Shown here one piece after another: positions 37,201 through 46,291 of a stretch of DNA of 64,000 nt. The position numbers were made by a program, and so were the translations under genes. This stretch comes from Streptomyces sp. DT2A-34 (lineage in GTDB: Bacteria > Actinomycetota > Actinomycetes > Streptomycetales > Streptomycetaceae), in NCBI RefSeq assembly GCF_030499515.1, contig NZ_JASTWJ010000001.1, positions 6,800,001 to 6,864,000 of the forward strand, read 5' to 3'. Below the pieces are notes generated by a model. It was not told where the DNA came from. It was given only the letters and a program-made list of their open reading frames with translations, and searched no databases. Each line of letters begins with the position of its first letter. Within the stretch, counting starts at the first letter, position 1.

Positions 37201-38004
37201 CAGGTTGTCCGCCATGAAGTTGACGTTGTCGGTGAGGTCCTTCCAGACGCCCGACACGCCTCGGACCTGCGCCCGGCCGCCGAGGTTGCCTTCGGTGCCG
37301 ACCTCGCGGGCGACGCGGGTCACCTCGTCGGCGAAGGCGGAGAGCTGGTCGACCATCGTGTTGATGGTGGACTTGAGTTCGAGGATCTCGCCCTGGGCGT
37401 CGACGGTGATCTTCTGGCTCAGGTCGCCGTTCGCCACGGCCGTCGTCACCTGGGCGATGTTGCGGACCTGGGAGGTCAGGTTCGACGCCATGAAGTTGAC
37501 GTTGTCGGTGAGGTCCTTCCATACGCCGCTGACGCCCCGCACCTGAGCCCGCCCGCCCAGCTGCCCTTCCGTGCCGACCTCGCGGGCGACCCTCGTCACC
37601 TCGTCGGCGAACGCGGAGAGCTGGTCCACCATCGTGTTGACGGTCAGCTTCAGTTCGAGCAGTTCGCCGGTCGCCTCGACGGTGACCGTACGGGTGAGGT
37701 CGCCGCGGGCCACCGCCGTGGTCACCAGGGCGATGTCACGCACCTGGGCCGTCAGCCGGGACGCCATCGTGTTGACGGCCTCGGTCACCTGCCGCCAACT
37801 GCCCGACAGGCCCTGCACCTTGGCCCGGCCGCCGAGCCGGCCCTCGGTGCCGACCTCGCGGGCGACGCGGGTGACCTCGCCGGTGAACAGGGAGAGCTGG
37901 TCGACCATCTTGTTCACGGCCCGGCCCAGGCGGCGCAGGTCGCCGCGTAACTGGCGGGAGCCGTCGTGCAGATCGACGCGCTGGGTGAGGTCGCCGCCGG
38001 CCAC
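34204..38004 (-). CDS. Poly-HAMP hybrid histidine kinase (main reading frame, 5' end frameshifted)
   Basis: About 1266 residues in this frame. After a partial HAMP come six tandem 92-residue HAMP-pair units at about residues 40-591, each starting [13 protein letters not shown] and ending [13 protein letters not shown] domain follows (about 610-775; [16 protein letters not shown]), then a coiled coil, HisKA with [15 protein letters not shown] (phospho-acceptor His), HATPase with [11 protein letters not shown] and [10 protein letters not shown], and a C-terminal receiver ([27 protein letters not shown]). No membrane helix is seen, so the kinase is soluble. The layout resembles group III (Nik1-type) osmosensing kinases of fungi and related bacterial proteins. 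The natural N-terminus lies in another frame upstream (to 38363), separated by an apparent one-base deletion. Confidence 0.88.
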   Translation of the reverse strand: MAGGDLTQRVDLHDGSRQLRGDLRRLGRAVNKMVDQLSLFTGEVTRVAREVGTEGRLGGRAKVQGLSGSWRQVTEAVNTMASRLTAQVRDIALVTTAVARGDLTRTVTVEATGELLELKLTVNTMVDQLSAFADEVTRVAREVGTEGQLGGRAQVRGVSGVWKDLTDNVNFMASNLTSQVRNIAQVTTAVANGDLSQKITVDAQGEILELKSTINTMVDQLSAFADEVTRVAREVGTEGNLGGRAQVRGVSGVWKDLTDNVNFMADNLTSQVRNIALVSTAVAQGDLGKKITVEAKGEILELKSTINTMVDQLSAFADEVTRVAREVGTEGNLSGQAQVRGVSGVWKDLTDNVNFMALNLTSQVRNIAQVTTAVANGDLSKKITVDARGEILELKDTVNTMVEQLRAFADEVTRVAREVGTDGRLGGRAQVLGVSGVWRDLTDNVNYMADNLTSQVRNIAQVTTAVANGDLSKKIDVDARGEILELKTAINTMVDTLSSFSSEVTRVAREVGSEGQLGGQARVEGVYGTWKRLTTNVNELASNLTTQVRAIAEVASAVAQGDMSRSITVETQGEVAELKDNINLMVANLRETTRAKDWLESNLTRLAALMQGHRDLMEVADLLLRELTPLVNAQYGAFFLADPDEESAGLRTAVPAKGLAFIAGYGSAQGTTIETGGLPVHGLVRQAAREKKRILVEEAPPDYIKINSGLGEAAPTSVVIIPILFEDKLLGVIELASFSRFSDVHLAFFDQFVNTIAVAINTIIANSRTESLLGESQRLAMQLQERSDELQMQQAELQRSNAELEEKAALLATSSQYKSEFLANMSHELRTPLNSLLILARLLSDNPDGRLSDQEVQFATTIHRSGSDLLQLINDILDLSKIEAGRMDVRPKRLPLIKLLDYVHATFRPLTLDRGLAFEVAVGEDVPREMYSDEQRLQQILRNLLSNAIKFTASGRVELRVNRVKDPEHHYVREGDEVIAFAVSDTGIGIAPEKLPVIFEAFQQADGTTNRKYGGTGLGLSISREIAGLLGGRIVAESQPGRGSTFTLYVPVVSPGHAATGPVPEDRPLPVPEQLSTERFSNSHDAEDAWPTPTKLEAWQTGRAGRVLPGRRVLIVDDDIRNVFALTHVLGRVGMPVLYAENGREGIETLERNPDVELVLMDIMMPEMDGYETISAIRRTPRWADLPIVALTAKAMPGDREKSIARGANDYVPKPVDVDQLLTVVCDLLDPEGAETEGRTATPDHTAVPGPSTSDEEEVVPPTITE

Positions 38005-38021
38005 CGCGTCGCGTTCGCCGC

Positions 38022-38363
38022 CGGGGCCACCAGGGCGTCGAGCACCTGGTTGACGTCGTTGACGCGGGTCGTCCAGTCGCCCTGCCCCGGGCTCGCCGAG
38101 AGCCGCTCGTCGAGTCGGCCGTGGCGCACCAACTCCCGCTTGACGCGCTGCACTTCGCCGTTGAAGTGGGTGCTGCGGTCCATGATCTGGTTGAACACCG
38201 CGGTCAGCTCGGCCACCACTCCCTCACCGGCCTCCGGCAGCCTGCGGAAGTCGCCGTCCCGGGCCGCGGTCATCGCGGCGAGCAGCGGGCGCAGATCCGA
38301 TGCTCGAATTCGACCGTCTTTCTGTCCCTCTTCGAGCACACGCGTAGCACGGTTCTCACTCAT
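38022..38363 (-). pseudogene. N-terminal part of the poly-HAMP kinase, cut off by a frameshift
   Basis: Starts MSENRATRVLEEGQKDGRIRASDLRPLLAAMTAARDGDF and continues through a HAMP-like unit to [15 protein letters not shown]. It then leaves frame: the next codons give a nonsense sequence, while the -1 alternative restores [16 protein letters not shown], the normal HAMP continuation. The junction is at about 38020-38023 (plus strand GCCGCCGGGGCC). One extra C there would join both frames as [14 protein letters not shown]. Either the gene is really broken or one base was lost in sequencing. Confidence 0.78.
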
Positions 38364-38465
38364 GGCGGCCCACTTCGGTAACTCGGTGCTTATGGGCGTG
38401 GCCAGTCTGTCACTCTGTCGGCGTCAACTGAGGCGTATTCGTCCGAACCGTTCGGGGAGCTGTCC

Positions 38466-40406
38466 ATGGGGGCCATTCCGGCGCAACGGGAGACCGTCAC
38501 CCGTGCCTCTGGTGTGCCCGCGCATGCGCGAGGGTGCCCCGAAACACGCACCACCCTCCCCGGCAGCCCCCTCTCCCCGGGCTCCGCCCGCACCCTGGTG
38601 CGCACCACCCTCACCGACTGGGCGGCCTCCGGCATTCCCGGCACCGAACACCTCACCGACCGTCTCGTCGACGACGCCGTCGTGGCCGTCAGCGAGCTGG
38701 TCACCAACGCGGTCGTGCACGCCGGCACCGATGTCGAGCTCACGTGCCGCCTGGAGGAGGACACCGGCGCCCTCGTCGTCGAGGTCCTGGACCACCACCC
38801 CTCGCGCGCCCCGCGCGACGCGGAGATCGAGGCGCCGTACGAGACACCGGAGTACGGGCGCGGCCTGCGGCTGGTGTCCCGGCTCGCCGAGTCCTGGGGG
38901 GTCACCTACCGCACCGGCGCCAAGATCGTGTGGGCGCGGCTGCCCGCCGAGGACCCCATCGCGGCCAGGGACGACATCGAGGCGTACGCCGAGGAACGCG
39001 CGCTGGAGCGCGGACTGCGCGTCGCCGAGATCCTCGCCCCCGAGCCCCAGCGCGCCGAGCGGGACCGGGACTGGCTCAACCGGGGCGCCCTGTCCTTCCT
39101 CGCCGAGGCCTCCGACCTGCTCGCCGGGCAGCTCGACGAGAACCTGGTCGCCGCCCTCGCCGGCCAGCTGATCGTGCCGCGCCTGGCGGACTGGTGCGCG
39201 GTGTGGCTGGAGGACGAGATGGCCGGGCGCTGGGGATACCCCCGATCCGGTGACGCCGAGGGCGGGGGAGGCTGGGCGGCGGACGTCGTCGCGGGCACCG
39301 GGCCCCGGCTCGCCCGCGTCTGGCACGGCTCCGAGAACCTCATCGAGGAACTCCGGTGCGCCCTGGAGAAGGAGCCGCCGCATCCCGCCGACAGCCACCG
39401 CACGGGGCCCGTCCCGTACCCATGGCCCGGTGAGGCGCTCGGCGCGCGCGGGGCGCAAGGCACGGCGCTCGCGTACCGCCTGATCGCCGGTGGCCGCCCG
39501 CTGGGCACGCTGGTCATCGGGCGGGCCGACCTCGTGCGCTTCCCCGACGAGGTCACCGGGCTCGTCGAGGACCTCAGCCGCCGGGTGGCCCTCGCCATCG
39601 GCGCGGCCCGCCAGTACGCCCGGCAGGCCACCATCAGCCGGGTCCTGCAGCGCGGACTGCTGCCCGGCGCCGTCGCCGAGATCCCCGGGGTGGCCAGTGC
39701 CCTGGTGTACGAGCCGTACGACAAGGGCGGCCCGAGCGGGGACTTCTACGACCTGTTCCCGGCCGGCGACGGCCGCTGGTGCTTCGCCATCGGCGACGTC
39801 CAGGGCAAGGGCCCCGAGGCGGCCGTGGTGATCGGTATCGCACGGCCCTGGCTGCGGCTCCTCGCCCGCGAGGGCTACCGCGTCGCCGACGTCCTCGACC
39901 GCCTCAACCAGCTCCTCCTCGACGACGCCACGGAGGCCGCCGACGCCGCCGCCCGCGCCCTCGTCGGCCCGGTCCCACCGGGCGACGGCCCGCAGACCCG
40001 CTTCCTCTCCCTGCTCTACGGCGAACTCACCCCCGTCGACGGCGGCATCCGCTGCACCCTCGCCTCCGCCGGCCACCCGCTGCCGTTGCTGCTGGGCGCG
40101 GGCGGCGAGGTCCACACGGCCGCGCACCCGCAGACCCTGCTCGGGGTCGTCGAGGACGCGACGTACACCAGCGAGACCTTCGAGCTGCGCTCCGGCGAGA
40201 CCCTGCTGTGCGTGACCGACGGGGTGACGGAGCGGCGCAGCGGCTCCCGCCAGTTCGACGACGGCGACGGCCTCGCGACCGCCCTCGCCGGGTGCGCGGG
40301 CCTGAACGCCCAGCTGATCGCGGAACGCATCCGCAGGCTGGTGCACGAGTTCAGCGGCCGCCCGCCGGAGGACGACCTGGCGCTGCTGGTGCTCCAGGCC
40401 GAGTAG
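38466..40406 (+). CDS. SpoIIE-type PP2C phosphatase with HATPase and GAF domains
   Basis: Signalling protein of 646 residues. An RsbW/SpoIIAB-type ATPase domain lies at about residues 35-165 (VSELVTNAVVHAG, EYGRGLRLVSRLAESWG). A GAF-like sensor follows at about 200-400 and a SpoIIE phosphatase domain at 410-645 (SGDFYDLFPAG, AIGDVQGKGPEAA with metal-binding Asp, LLCVTDGVTERR, DDLALLVL). Proteins of this design act on anti-anti-sigma factors in stress and development. The gene is divergent from the kinase, 102 bp apart, and has GGGGAGC before its ATG, so it may belong to the same signalling unit. Confidence 0.92.
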   Translation: MGAIPAQRETVTRASGVPAHARGCPETRTTLPGSPLSPGSARTLVRTTLTDWAASGIPGTEHLTDRLVDDAVVAVSELVTNAVVHAGTDVELTCRLEEDTGALVVEVLDHHPSRAPRDAEIEAPYETPEYGRGLRLVSRLAESWGVTYRTGAKIVWARLPAEDPIAARDDIEAYAEERALERGLRVAEILAPEPQRAERDRDWLNRGALSFLAEASDLLAGQLDENLVAALAGQLIVPRLADWCAVWLEDEMAGRWGYPRSGDAEGGGGWAADVVAGTGPRLARVWHGSENLIEELRCALEKEPPHPADSHRTGPVPYPWPGEALGARGAQGTALAYRLIAGGRPLGTLVIGRADLVRFPDEVTGLVEDLSRRVALAIGAARQYARQATISRVLQRGLLPGAVAEIPGVASALVYEPYDKGGPSGDFYDLFPAGDGRWCFAIGDVQGKGPEAAVVIGIARPWLRLLAREGYRVADVLDRLNQLLLDDATEAADAAARALVGPVPPGDGPQTRFLSLLYGELTPVDGGIRCTLASAGHPLPLLLGAGGEVHTAAHPQTLLGVVEDATYTSETFELRSGETLLCVTDGVTERRSGSRQFDDGDGLATALAGCAGLNAQLIAERIRRLVHEFSGRPPEDDLALLVLQAE

Positions 40407-40436
40407 CCGACCGGACAGGGAAGCGCCGGGGTGCTG

Positions 40437-40449
40437 GACAATGGAACCC
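40437..40449 (+). promoter_or_regulatory. Candidate leaderless -10 for hemW
   Basis: GACAAT (40437-40442), seven bases, then ATG at 40450. This favours 40450 over the in-frame ATG at 40441, which would lie within the hexamer. Confidence 0.4.
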
Positions 40450-41682
40450 ATGCCCTCCGCACTCCCCGACGGCGAGCCCGTCCCCGACGACGGCACGCTC
40501 CCCGCGTCCGCGCTCGCCGGGTCCGCCGACCGCCCCCTCGGCTTCTACCTGCACGTCCCGTACTGCGCGACCCGCTGCGGCTACTGCGACTTCAACACCT
40601 ACACGGCGACCGAGCTGCGCGGCACGGGCGGGGTACTGGCGTCCCGCGACAACTACGCGGACACCCTGATCGACGAGATCCGCCTGGCCCGCAAGGTCCT
40701 CGGTGACGACCCGCGCGAGGTCCGCACGGTCTTCGTCGGCGGCGGTACGCCCACGCTGCTGGCCGCCGACGATCTCGTACGGATGCTGGGGGCGATCCGC
40801 CACGAGTTCGGACTGGCGCCGGACGCGGAGATCACCACGGAGGCGAATCCGGACTCGGTGGACCCGGCGTATCTGGCCGCTCTCCGCGAGGGCGGCTTCA
40901 ACCGTGTCTCCTTCGGCATGCAGAGCGCGAAGCAGCACGTGCTGAAGGTCCTCGACCGCACCCACACCCCGGGGCGCCCGGAGGCGTGTGTCGGGGAGGC
41001 CCGCGCGGCGGGCTTCGAGCACGTCAACCTGGACCTGATCTACGGCACACCGGGCGAGTCGGACGACGACTGGCGGGCGTCGCTGGAGTCGGCGATCGGC
41101 GCCGGGCCGGACCATGTGTCCGCGTACGCCCTGATCGTCGAGGAAGGCACGCAGCTGGCCCGTCGTATCCGCCGGGGCGAGGTGCCGATGACGGACGACG
41201 ACGTCCACGCGGACCGGTACCTGATCGCCGAGGAGACGTTCACGGCGGCCGGTTTCGACTGGTACGAGGTCTCCAACTGGGCGACCTCGGAAGCGGGACG
41301 CTGCCTGCACAACGAGCTGTACTGGCGGGGCGCCGACTGGTGGGGCGCGGGGCCTGGGGCCCACTCGCACGTGGGCGGCGTGCGCTGGTGGAACGTGAAG
41401 CATCCGGGCGCGTATGCGGCGGCGCTGGCGGCGGGGCGGTCGCCGGGGGCCGGGCGGGAGCTGCTGTCGGAGGAGGACCGCAGGGTCGAGCGGATCCTGC
41501 TGGAGCTGCGGCTTCGGGAGGGGGTGCCGTTGGGGTTGCTGCGGGAGGAGGGGCTCACTGCCTCGCGCCGAGCACTCTCAGAAGGGCTCTTGCAGACCGG
41601 TCCTTATGAGGAGGGGCGTGCGGTGCTGACGCTTCGGGGGCGGTTGTTGGCGGATGCGGTGGTCAGGGATTTGGTGGACTGA
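40450..41682 (+). CDS. hemW: HemW, radical SAM heme chaperone (coproporphyrinogen oxidase-like)
   Basis: About 410 residues. FYLHVPYCATRCGYCDFNTYT carries the CxxxCxxC motif that binds the 4Fe-4S cluster for S-adenosylmethionine cleavage. RTVFVGGGTPTLL, ITTEANPDS, RVSFGMQSAKQHVLKVLDR and VNLDLIYGTPGES are the usual HemN/HemW barrel motifs. The sequence lacks the N-terminal extension of true HemN oxidases, and the neighbourhood (hrcA-dnaJ downstream) is where hemW normally lies, so a heme chaperone role is more likely than oxidase. Confidence 0.93.
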   Translation: MPSALPDGEPVPDDGTLPASALAGSADRPLGFYLHVPYCATRCGYCDFNTYTATELRGTGGVLASRDNYADTLIDEIRLARKVLGDDPREVRTVFVGGGTPTLLAADDLVRMLGAIRHEFGLAPDAEITTEANPDSVDPAYLAALREGGFNRVSFGMQSAKQHVLKVLDRTHTPGRPEACVGEARAAGFEHVNLDLIYGTPGESDDDWRASLESAIGAGPDHVSAYALIVEEGTQLARRIRRGEVPMTDDDVHADRYLIAEETFTAAGFDWYEVSNWATSEAGRCLHNELYWRGADWWGAGPGAHSHVGGVRWWNVKHPGAYAAALAAGRSPGAGRELLSEEDRRVERILLELRLREGVPLGLLREEGLTASRRALSEGLLQTGPYEEGRAVLTLRGRLLADAVVRDLVD

Positions 41683-41737
41683 TCACTCCGGTGGGTGAAT
41701 CGGAACCAGAGGCAGGTTTGGGCGGCGCCCCGATTTG

Positions 41738-41749
41738 TAGGGTGCCGCT
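41738..41749 (+). promoter_or_regulatory. Leaderless -10 of the Uma2 gene
   Basis: TAGGGT (41738-41743), six bases, then GTG at 41750. It marks the original start of the broken Uma2 gene. Confidence 0.55.
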
Positions 41750-42319
41750 GTGAACGATCGCGCGATGATCAAGTTCTTCGAGTGACTGGAGCCGCCCGAG
41801 GGCGTCAGGGCCGAGCTTCTGCGAGGAGAGATCGTGATGTCGCGCAACTCTGGTCTGGTGCACAACCGCAACGTCACGGAGACGGTGGACCAGATTCCCC
41901 GCGACCGTTGGTATCCGCTCCAGACCCAGTGCGTCGACATGCTTGACCACGTCAGCGCCCCCGTTCCCGATGTGGTGGTGACCGAGCGCGGCGCCGGTCC
42001 GGATCAAGGGACATACGTACCGTCGGCGGTGGTCACGGCATTGGTGGAGGTCGTCTCCGAAACCAGCGTGGAGCGCGACTACGAGGTCAAGCGCGCGATC
42101 TACGCCGCGAGCGGCGTGCACGCTTACCTGATCATCGACCCGATCATGGCGCACTGCGTGCTGTTCACCGAGCCGAAGGGCAGTGGCGAGGAAGCCGAGT
42201 ACCACGTGCAACGGATGAGCAAGTTCGGCTGCCCGGTCCCGATGGACTGTTTTGGTCTCGAAGTCGATACCACCGGATTCGGCACCTTCAGCAACGTCAG
42301 GCCCCACCGCTACCCGTAA
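41750..42319 (+). pseudogene. Uma2/DUF820 family protein interrupted by an in-frame TGA
   Basis: The GTG at 41750 opens MNDRAMIKFFE and then meets TGA at 41783-41785. The same frame continues after the stop with LEPPEGVRAELLRGEIVM, the typical start of Uma2 (PD-(D/E)XK-fold) proteins. It goes on through SGLVHNRNVTETVDQIP, PDVVVTERG, VVTALVEVVSETSVERDYEVKRAIYAASGVHAYLIIDP. The stop probably replaced Trp or Arg. Reinitiation at GTG 41834 or ATG 41837 would give about 160 residues without the N-terminal acidic segment. The 3' end overlaps the convergent DUF3097 gene by 23 bp. Confidence 0.8.
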
Positions 42320-43112
42320 CGAAGTCGATCAGCTCTTCCACCCTCCCCAACAGCTCCGGCTCCAGGTCCTTGTAAGACCCCACCCGCTGAAGAATCGCCT
42401 GCCACACGGCCCCGGTGTTCTCCGACGGCCACCCCAGCGCCCGGCACACCCCCGTCTTCCAGTCCTGCCCGTGAGGAACCCGCGGCCAGCCCGGAATCCC
42501 CAGGGACGACGGCTTCACCGCCTCCCAGATGTCGATGTACGGGTGGCCCACGACCAACGCGTGCTCACTGGTCACCGACTCGGCGATGCGCCACTCCTTC
42601 GTGCCCGGCACGAGGTGGTCGACCAGAACCCCCAGCCGCGCATCCGGCCCCGGCGCGAAGTCGGCGACGATCGACGGCAGGTCGTCGACGCCCTCCAGGT
42701 ACTCCACCACCACGCCCTCGACGCGCAGGTCGTCGCCCCACACCTTCTCGACCAGCTCGGCGTCGTGCCGGCCCTCGACGTAGATACGGCCGGCGCGGGC
42801 CACGCGCGCGCGTGCCTGCGGGACGGCGACCGAACCGGATGCCGTACGGGTGGGACGTACCGGAGCGGAGGACGACGGCCGCACGAGGGTCACCACCTTG
42901 CCCTCCAGCAGGAACCCGCGCGGCTCCAGCGGGAACACCCGGTGCTTGCCGAAGCGGTCCTCCAGTGTCACCGTGCCGGCCTCGCAGCGGATCACCGCAC
43001 CGCAGAATCCCGTGCCCGGCTCCTCCACCACCAGGCCCGGTTCCGCCGGGACCTCGGGGACGGGCTTGGGCTTCTTCCAGGGGGGAGTCAGGTCCGGTGA
43101 GTACTGGCGCAT
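42297..43112 (-). CDS. DUF3097 family protein (271 aa)
   Basis: Actinobacterial protein of unknown function. GRIYVEGRHDAELVEKVWGDDLRVEGVVVEYLEGVDDL resembles a Toprim-like core, with the acidic residues of metal-dependent nucleic-acid enzymes. LVVGHPYIDIWEAVKPSSLGIPGWPRVPHGQDWK is the conserved C-terminal part of the family. The Toprim likeness is a reading of the sequence, not a proven activity. TATCGT lies seven bases before the ATG on this strand (43120-43125), so the mRNA may be leaderless. Confidence 0.88.
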   Translation of the reverse strand: MRQYSPDLTPPWKKPKPVPEVPAEPGLVVEEPGTGFCGAVIRCEAGTVTLEDRFGKHRVFPLEPRGFLLEGKVVTLVRPSSSAPVRPTRTASGSVAVPQARARVARAGRIYVEGRHDAELVEKVWGDDLRVEGVVVEYLEGVDDLPSIVADFAPGPDARLGVLVDHLVPGTKEWRIAESVTSEHALVVGHPYIDIWEAVKPSSLGIPGWPRVPHGQDWKTGVCRALGWPSENTGAVWQAILQRVGSYKDLEPELLGRVEELIDFVTGSGGA

Positions 43113-43154
43113 TCGAGTGACGATAAGAGAATCCCGGCCGTCATGGAGCGCGGA

Positions 43155-43889
43155 TCAACGCGACACGCCGAAGCGGGCCGCGAGGGCGTCGCGCTGCCGG
43201 CGCACGAACCCCGCGTCCACCACCGCTCCGTGACCGGGCACGTACAGCGCGTCCTCGCCGCCCAGGTCCAGCAGGCGGTCCAGGGCCGCCGGCCAGTGCG
43301 ACGGTACGGCGTCGGGGCCGGCCTGGGGTTCGCCGGACTCCTCCACGAGGTCGCCGCAGAAGACCACCTCGGGAGAGCCGGGAGCGCCCGGCACGAACAC
43401 GACCAGGTCGTGGGCGGTGTGGGCCGGGCCCACGTTCGCCAGGAGGACCTGGCGGCCGCCGTCCAGGTCGAGGGTCCACTCGCCGCTCACCTGGTGGTGC
43501 GGGCGGACCAGGGCGTCGATCGCCTCGTCCGCCGCGTCCTGGTCCAGCCCGTTGCGCACGGCGTCCGCCCGCAGTTCCGCCCGCTCGTGCGCGAACACCG
43601 TGTCCAGGCCCACCGCCCCGTACACCTGCGTGCCCGCGAACGCCGCCGCCCCGAAGACATGGTCGAAGTGGGGATGCGTCAGCGCGAGATGAGTCACACG
43701 GTGACCCGCGAGCCACTGCGCCTGGGTACGCAGCCGCACCCCTTCCGCGAGGCTCGACCCCGCGTCGACGAGCAGCGCGCCGCCCTCCCCGACGACCAGC
43801 CCCGCCGTGCAGTCCCAGCCCGGAAGCCGGCACCGGCCCACCCCGGCCGCAAGCCGCTCCCACCCGAGCTCTTCCCAAGTCACCCTCAT
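43155..43889 (-). CDS. MBL-fold metallohydrolase (244 aa)
   Basis: Soluble hydrolase with LALTHPHFDHVFGAAAF (HxHxDH metal motif), ANVGPAHTAHDLVVFVPG with the next His, VFCGDLVEESG with the bridging Asp, and YVPGHGAVVDAGF. This is the full set of beta-lactamase-fold ligands. Substrate unknown; such proteins include glyoxalase II-like and lactonase-like enzymes. On the minus strand TAGCGT (43896-43901), six bases and the ATG at 43889 give a leaderless promoter. Confidence 0.9.
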   Translation of the reverse strand: MRVTWEELGWERLAAGVGRCRLPGWDCTAGLVVGEGGALLVDAGSSLAEGVRLRTQAQWLAGHRVTHLALTHPHFDHVFGAAAFAGTQVYGAVGLDTVFAHERAELRADAVRNGLDQDAADEAIDALVRPHHQVSGEWTLDLDGGRQVLLANVGPAHTAHDLVVFVPGAPGSPEVVFCGDLVEESGEPQAGPDAVPSHWPAALDRLLDLGGEDALYVPGHGAVVDAGFVRRQRDALAARFGVSR

Positions 43890-43901
43890 ACGGCGACGCT
43901 A
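43890..43901 (-). promoter_or_regulatory. Leaderless -10 for the MBL hydrolase gene
   Basis: Minus-strand TAGCGT (43896-43901), six bases, ATG at 43889. Confidence 0.55.
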
Positions 43902-43941
43902 ACGAACACACCACCGTCGGGCACGGCGGTGCTGACCGGCC

Positions 43942-43972
43942 TTGCCCGTGGCGTACCCCACGGCCGTACACT
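43942..43972 (+). promoter_or_regulatory. Candidate hrcA promoter
   Basis: TTGCCC (43942-43947) and TACACT (43967-43972) with a 19-bp spacer. The CIRCE operator starts 13 bp after the -10. Confidence 0.5.
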
Positions 43973-43985
43973 GGGCCGGGGACGG

Positions 43986-44012
43986 CTGGCACTCGGACGG
44001 ACAGAGTGCCAG
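43986..44012. promoter_or_regulatory. CIRCE operator (HrcA binding site)
   Basis: CTGGCACTC (43986-43994), nine bases, GAGTGCCAG (44004-44012). This is a perfect 9-9-9 inverted repeat of CIRCE type, differing from TTAGCACTC only at the outer positions. It lies between the promoter and hrcA and should give heat-shock autoregulation. Confidence 0.92.
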
Positions 44013-44049
44013 GCAAGGCGCCAAGCGGACGAAACTGGAGGTGCGCGCG

Positions 44050-45066
44050 ATGCTGAGTGAACGCAGGCTTCAGGTGCTGCGCGCCATCGTCCAGGACTAT
44101 GTCGGGACCGAGGAGCCGGTGGGCTCCAAGGCGCTCACCGAGCGGCACAACCTCGGCGTCTCCCCGGCGACCGTCCGCAACGACATGGCGGCCCTGGAGG
44201 ACGAGGGCTACATCGCCCAGCCGCACACCAGCGCCGGGCGCATCCCGACCGACAAGGGTTACCGGCTGTTCGTCGACAAGCTCGCCGGCGTCAAGCCGAT
44301 GAGCCCGCCGGAGCGGCGCGCGATCCAGAACTTCCTCGAGGGCGCCGTAGACCTCGACGACGTCGTGGCGCGCACGGTACGGCTGCTCGCGCAGCTCACC
44401 CGGCAGGTCGCCGTCGTGCAGTACCCGTCGCTGACCCGGTCCACCGTCCGGCACGTCGAGCTGCTGTCGCTCGCGCCCGCGCGCGTGATGCTCGTGCTGA
44501 TCACGGACACCGGGCGGGTCGAGCAGCGGATGGTCGACTGTCCCGCACCCTTCAGTGAGACCTCGCTCGCGGATCTGCGCGCGCGGCTCAACAGTCGGAT
44601 CGCGGGGCGGCGCTTCACCGATGTGCCGACGCTCGTCGAGGACCTCCCCGAGGCCTTCGACCTGGAGGACCGCGGCACCGTCTCGGCCGTGCTCTCCACC
44701 TTGCTGGAGACGCTCGTCGAGGAGAACGAGGAGCGGCTGATGATCGGCGGCACCGCCAATCTCACCCGCTTCGGGCATGACTTCCCCCTCACCATCCGGC
44801 CCGTCCTGGAGGCCTTGGAGGAGCACGTCGTACTCCTCAAACTCCTTGGCGAGGCGGGGGATTCGGGCATGACCGTGCGCATCGGGCACGAGAACGCCTA
44901 TGAGGGACTCAACTCCACGTCCGTCGTGTCGGTCGGCTACGGTTCGGGCGGCGAGGCAGTCGCCAAGCTCGGCGTGGTCGGACCGACCCGCATGGATTAC
45001 CCGGGAACGATGGGAGCGGTACGCGCAGTGGCACGGTACGTCGGACAGATCCTGGCGGAGTCGTAA
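44050..45066 (+). CDS. hrcA: Heat-inducible transcription repressor HrcA
   Basis: Repressor of class I heat-shock genes through CIRCE. The 338-residue protein starts with a winged helix ([67 protein letters not shown]). It continues with the central GAF-like domain ([38 protein letters not shown]) and the C-terminal [24 protein letters not shown] precedes the ATG at 44050. dnaJ follows without a gap. Confidence 0.97.
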   Translation: MLSERRLQVLRAIVQDYVGTEEPVGSKALTERHNLGVSPATVRNDMAALEDEGYIAQPHTSAGRIPTDKGYRLFVDKLAGVKPMSPPERRAIQNFLEGAVDLDDVVARTVRLLAQLTRQVAVVQYPSLTRSTVRHVELLSLAPARVMLVLITDTGRVEQRMVDCPAPFSETSLADLRARLNSRIAGRRFTDVPTLVEDLPEAFDLEDRGTVSAVLSTLLETLVEENEERLMIGGTANLTRFGHDFPLTIRPVLEALEEHVVLLKLLGEAGDSGMTVRIGHENAYEGLNSTSVVSVGYGSGGEAVAKLGVVGPTRMDYPGTMGAVRAVARYVGQILAES

Positions 45067-46206
45067 GTGGCCACGGACTACTACGCCGTTCTCGGCGTGC
45101 GTCGCGACGCGTCGCAGGAAGAGATCAAGAAGGCCTTCCGGCGGCTCGCGCGCGAGCTGCACCCGGACGTCAATCCGGATCCGAAGACCCAGGAGCGGTT
45201 CAAGGAGATCAACGCCGCTTACGAGGTGCTGTCGGACCCGCAGAAGAAGCAGGTCTACGACCTCGGCGGCGACCCGCTGTCCCAGGCGGGCGGCGCGGGA
45301 GCCGGCGGCTTCGGCGCGGGCGGCTTCGGGAACTTCTCGGACATCATGGACGCGTTCTTCGGTACGGCGTCCCAGCGGGGTCCGCGCTCGCGTACGCGGC
45401 GGGGCCAGGACGCGATGATCCGGCTGGAGGTCGAGCTCGACGAGGCGGCCTTCGGTACGACGAAGGACATCCAGGTCGACACGGCCGTCGTCTGCAACAC
45501 CTGTAACGGCGAGGGGGCCGCCCCCGGCACCTCCGCCCAGACGTGTGACATGTGCCGCGGCCGCGGTGAGGTGTCGCAGGTGACGCGGTCCTTCCTGGGC
45601 CAGGTCATGACCTCGCGGCCGTGTCCGCAGTGCCAGGGTTTCGGGACCGTGGTGCCGACTCCCTGTCCGGAGTGCGCGGGTGACGGGCGCGTACGGTCCC
45701 GTCGGACCCTGACCGTCAAGATCCCGGCCGGTGTCGACAACGGCACCCGGATCCAGCTCGCCGGTGAGGGCGAGGTCGGGCCGGGCGGCGGTCCCGCCGG
45801 TGATCTGTACGTCGAGATCCACGAGCTGCCGCACTCGATGTTCCAGCGGCGCGGCGACGACCTGCACTGCACGGTGACGCTCCCGATGACCGCGGCGGCG
45901 CTCGGTACGAAGGTGCCGCTGGAGACGCTGGACGGGCTGGAGGAGGTCGACGTCCGGCCGGGTACGCAGTCCGGTCAGTCGATTCCGCTGCACGGGCGTG
46001 GTGTGACCCATCTGCGGGGCGGCGGGCGCGGGGATCTGATCGTGCACGTCGAGGTGCAGACGCCGAGCAAGCTGGACCCCGAGCAGGAGCGGTTGCTGCG
46101 CGAGCTGGCCAAGCTGCGGGGCGAGGAGCGGCCTCAGGGGCAGTTCCAGCCGGGGCAGCAGGGGTTGTTCTCGCGGTTGAAGGACGCGTTCAACGGGCGG
46201 ACGTGA
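45067..46206 (+). CDS. dnaJ: Chaperone protein DnaJ (DnaJ2)
   Basis: Hsp40 cochaperone of DnaK. The 379-residue protein has a J domain at residues 1-70 with the HPD motif ([12 protein letters not shown]), a Gly-rich linker ([16 protein letters not shown]), and four CxxCxGxG-type zinc repeats ([32 protein letters not shown]). C-terminal substrate-binding domains follow. The GTG start begins directly after the hrcA stop, so the two are coupled and both fall under CIRCE. Confidence 0.97.
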   Translation: MATDYYAVLGVRRDASQEEIKKAFRRLARELHPDVNPDPKTQERFKEINAAYEVLSDPQKKQVYDLGGDPLSQAGGAGAGGFGAGGFGNFSDIMDAFFGTASQRGPRSRTRRGQDAMIRLEVELDEAAFGTTKDIQVDTAVVCNTCNGEGAAPGTSAQTCDMCRGRGEVSQVTRSFLGQVMTSRPCPQCQGFGTVVPTPCPECAGDGRVRSRRTLTVKIPAGVDNGTRIQLAGEGEVGPGGGPAGDLYVEIHELPHSMFQRRGDDLHCTVTLPMTAAALGTKVPLETLDGLEEVDVRPGTQSGQSIPLHGRGVTHLRGGGRGDLIVHVEVQTPSKLDPEQERLLRELAKLRGEERPQGQFQPGQQGLFSRLKDAFNGRT

Positions 46207-46213
46207 GCCGACC

Positions 46214-46246
46214 CCCCTTGGGACAGGGTTGGCCTATGCCAAGGGG
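46214..46246 (+). terminator. Hairpin after dnaJ
   Basis: CCCCTTGG (46214-46221) pairs with CCAAGGGG (46239-46246), 8 bp with a 17-nt loop, just past the stop codon. Confidence 0.55.
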
Positions 46247-46291
46247 AAGGGCCGATTCGGACTTGTTCGGGGGACGTGACAACATGCCGTC

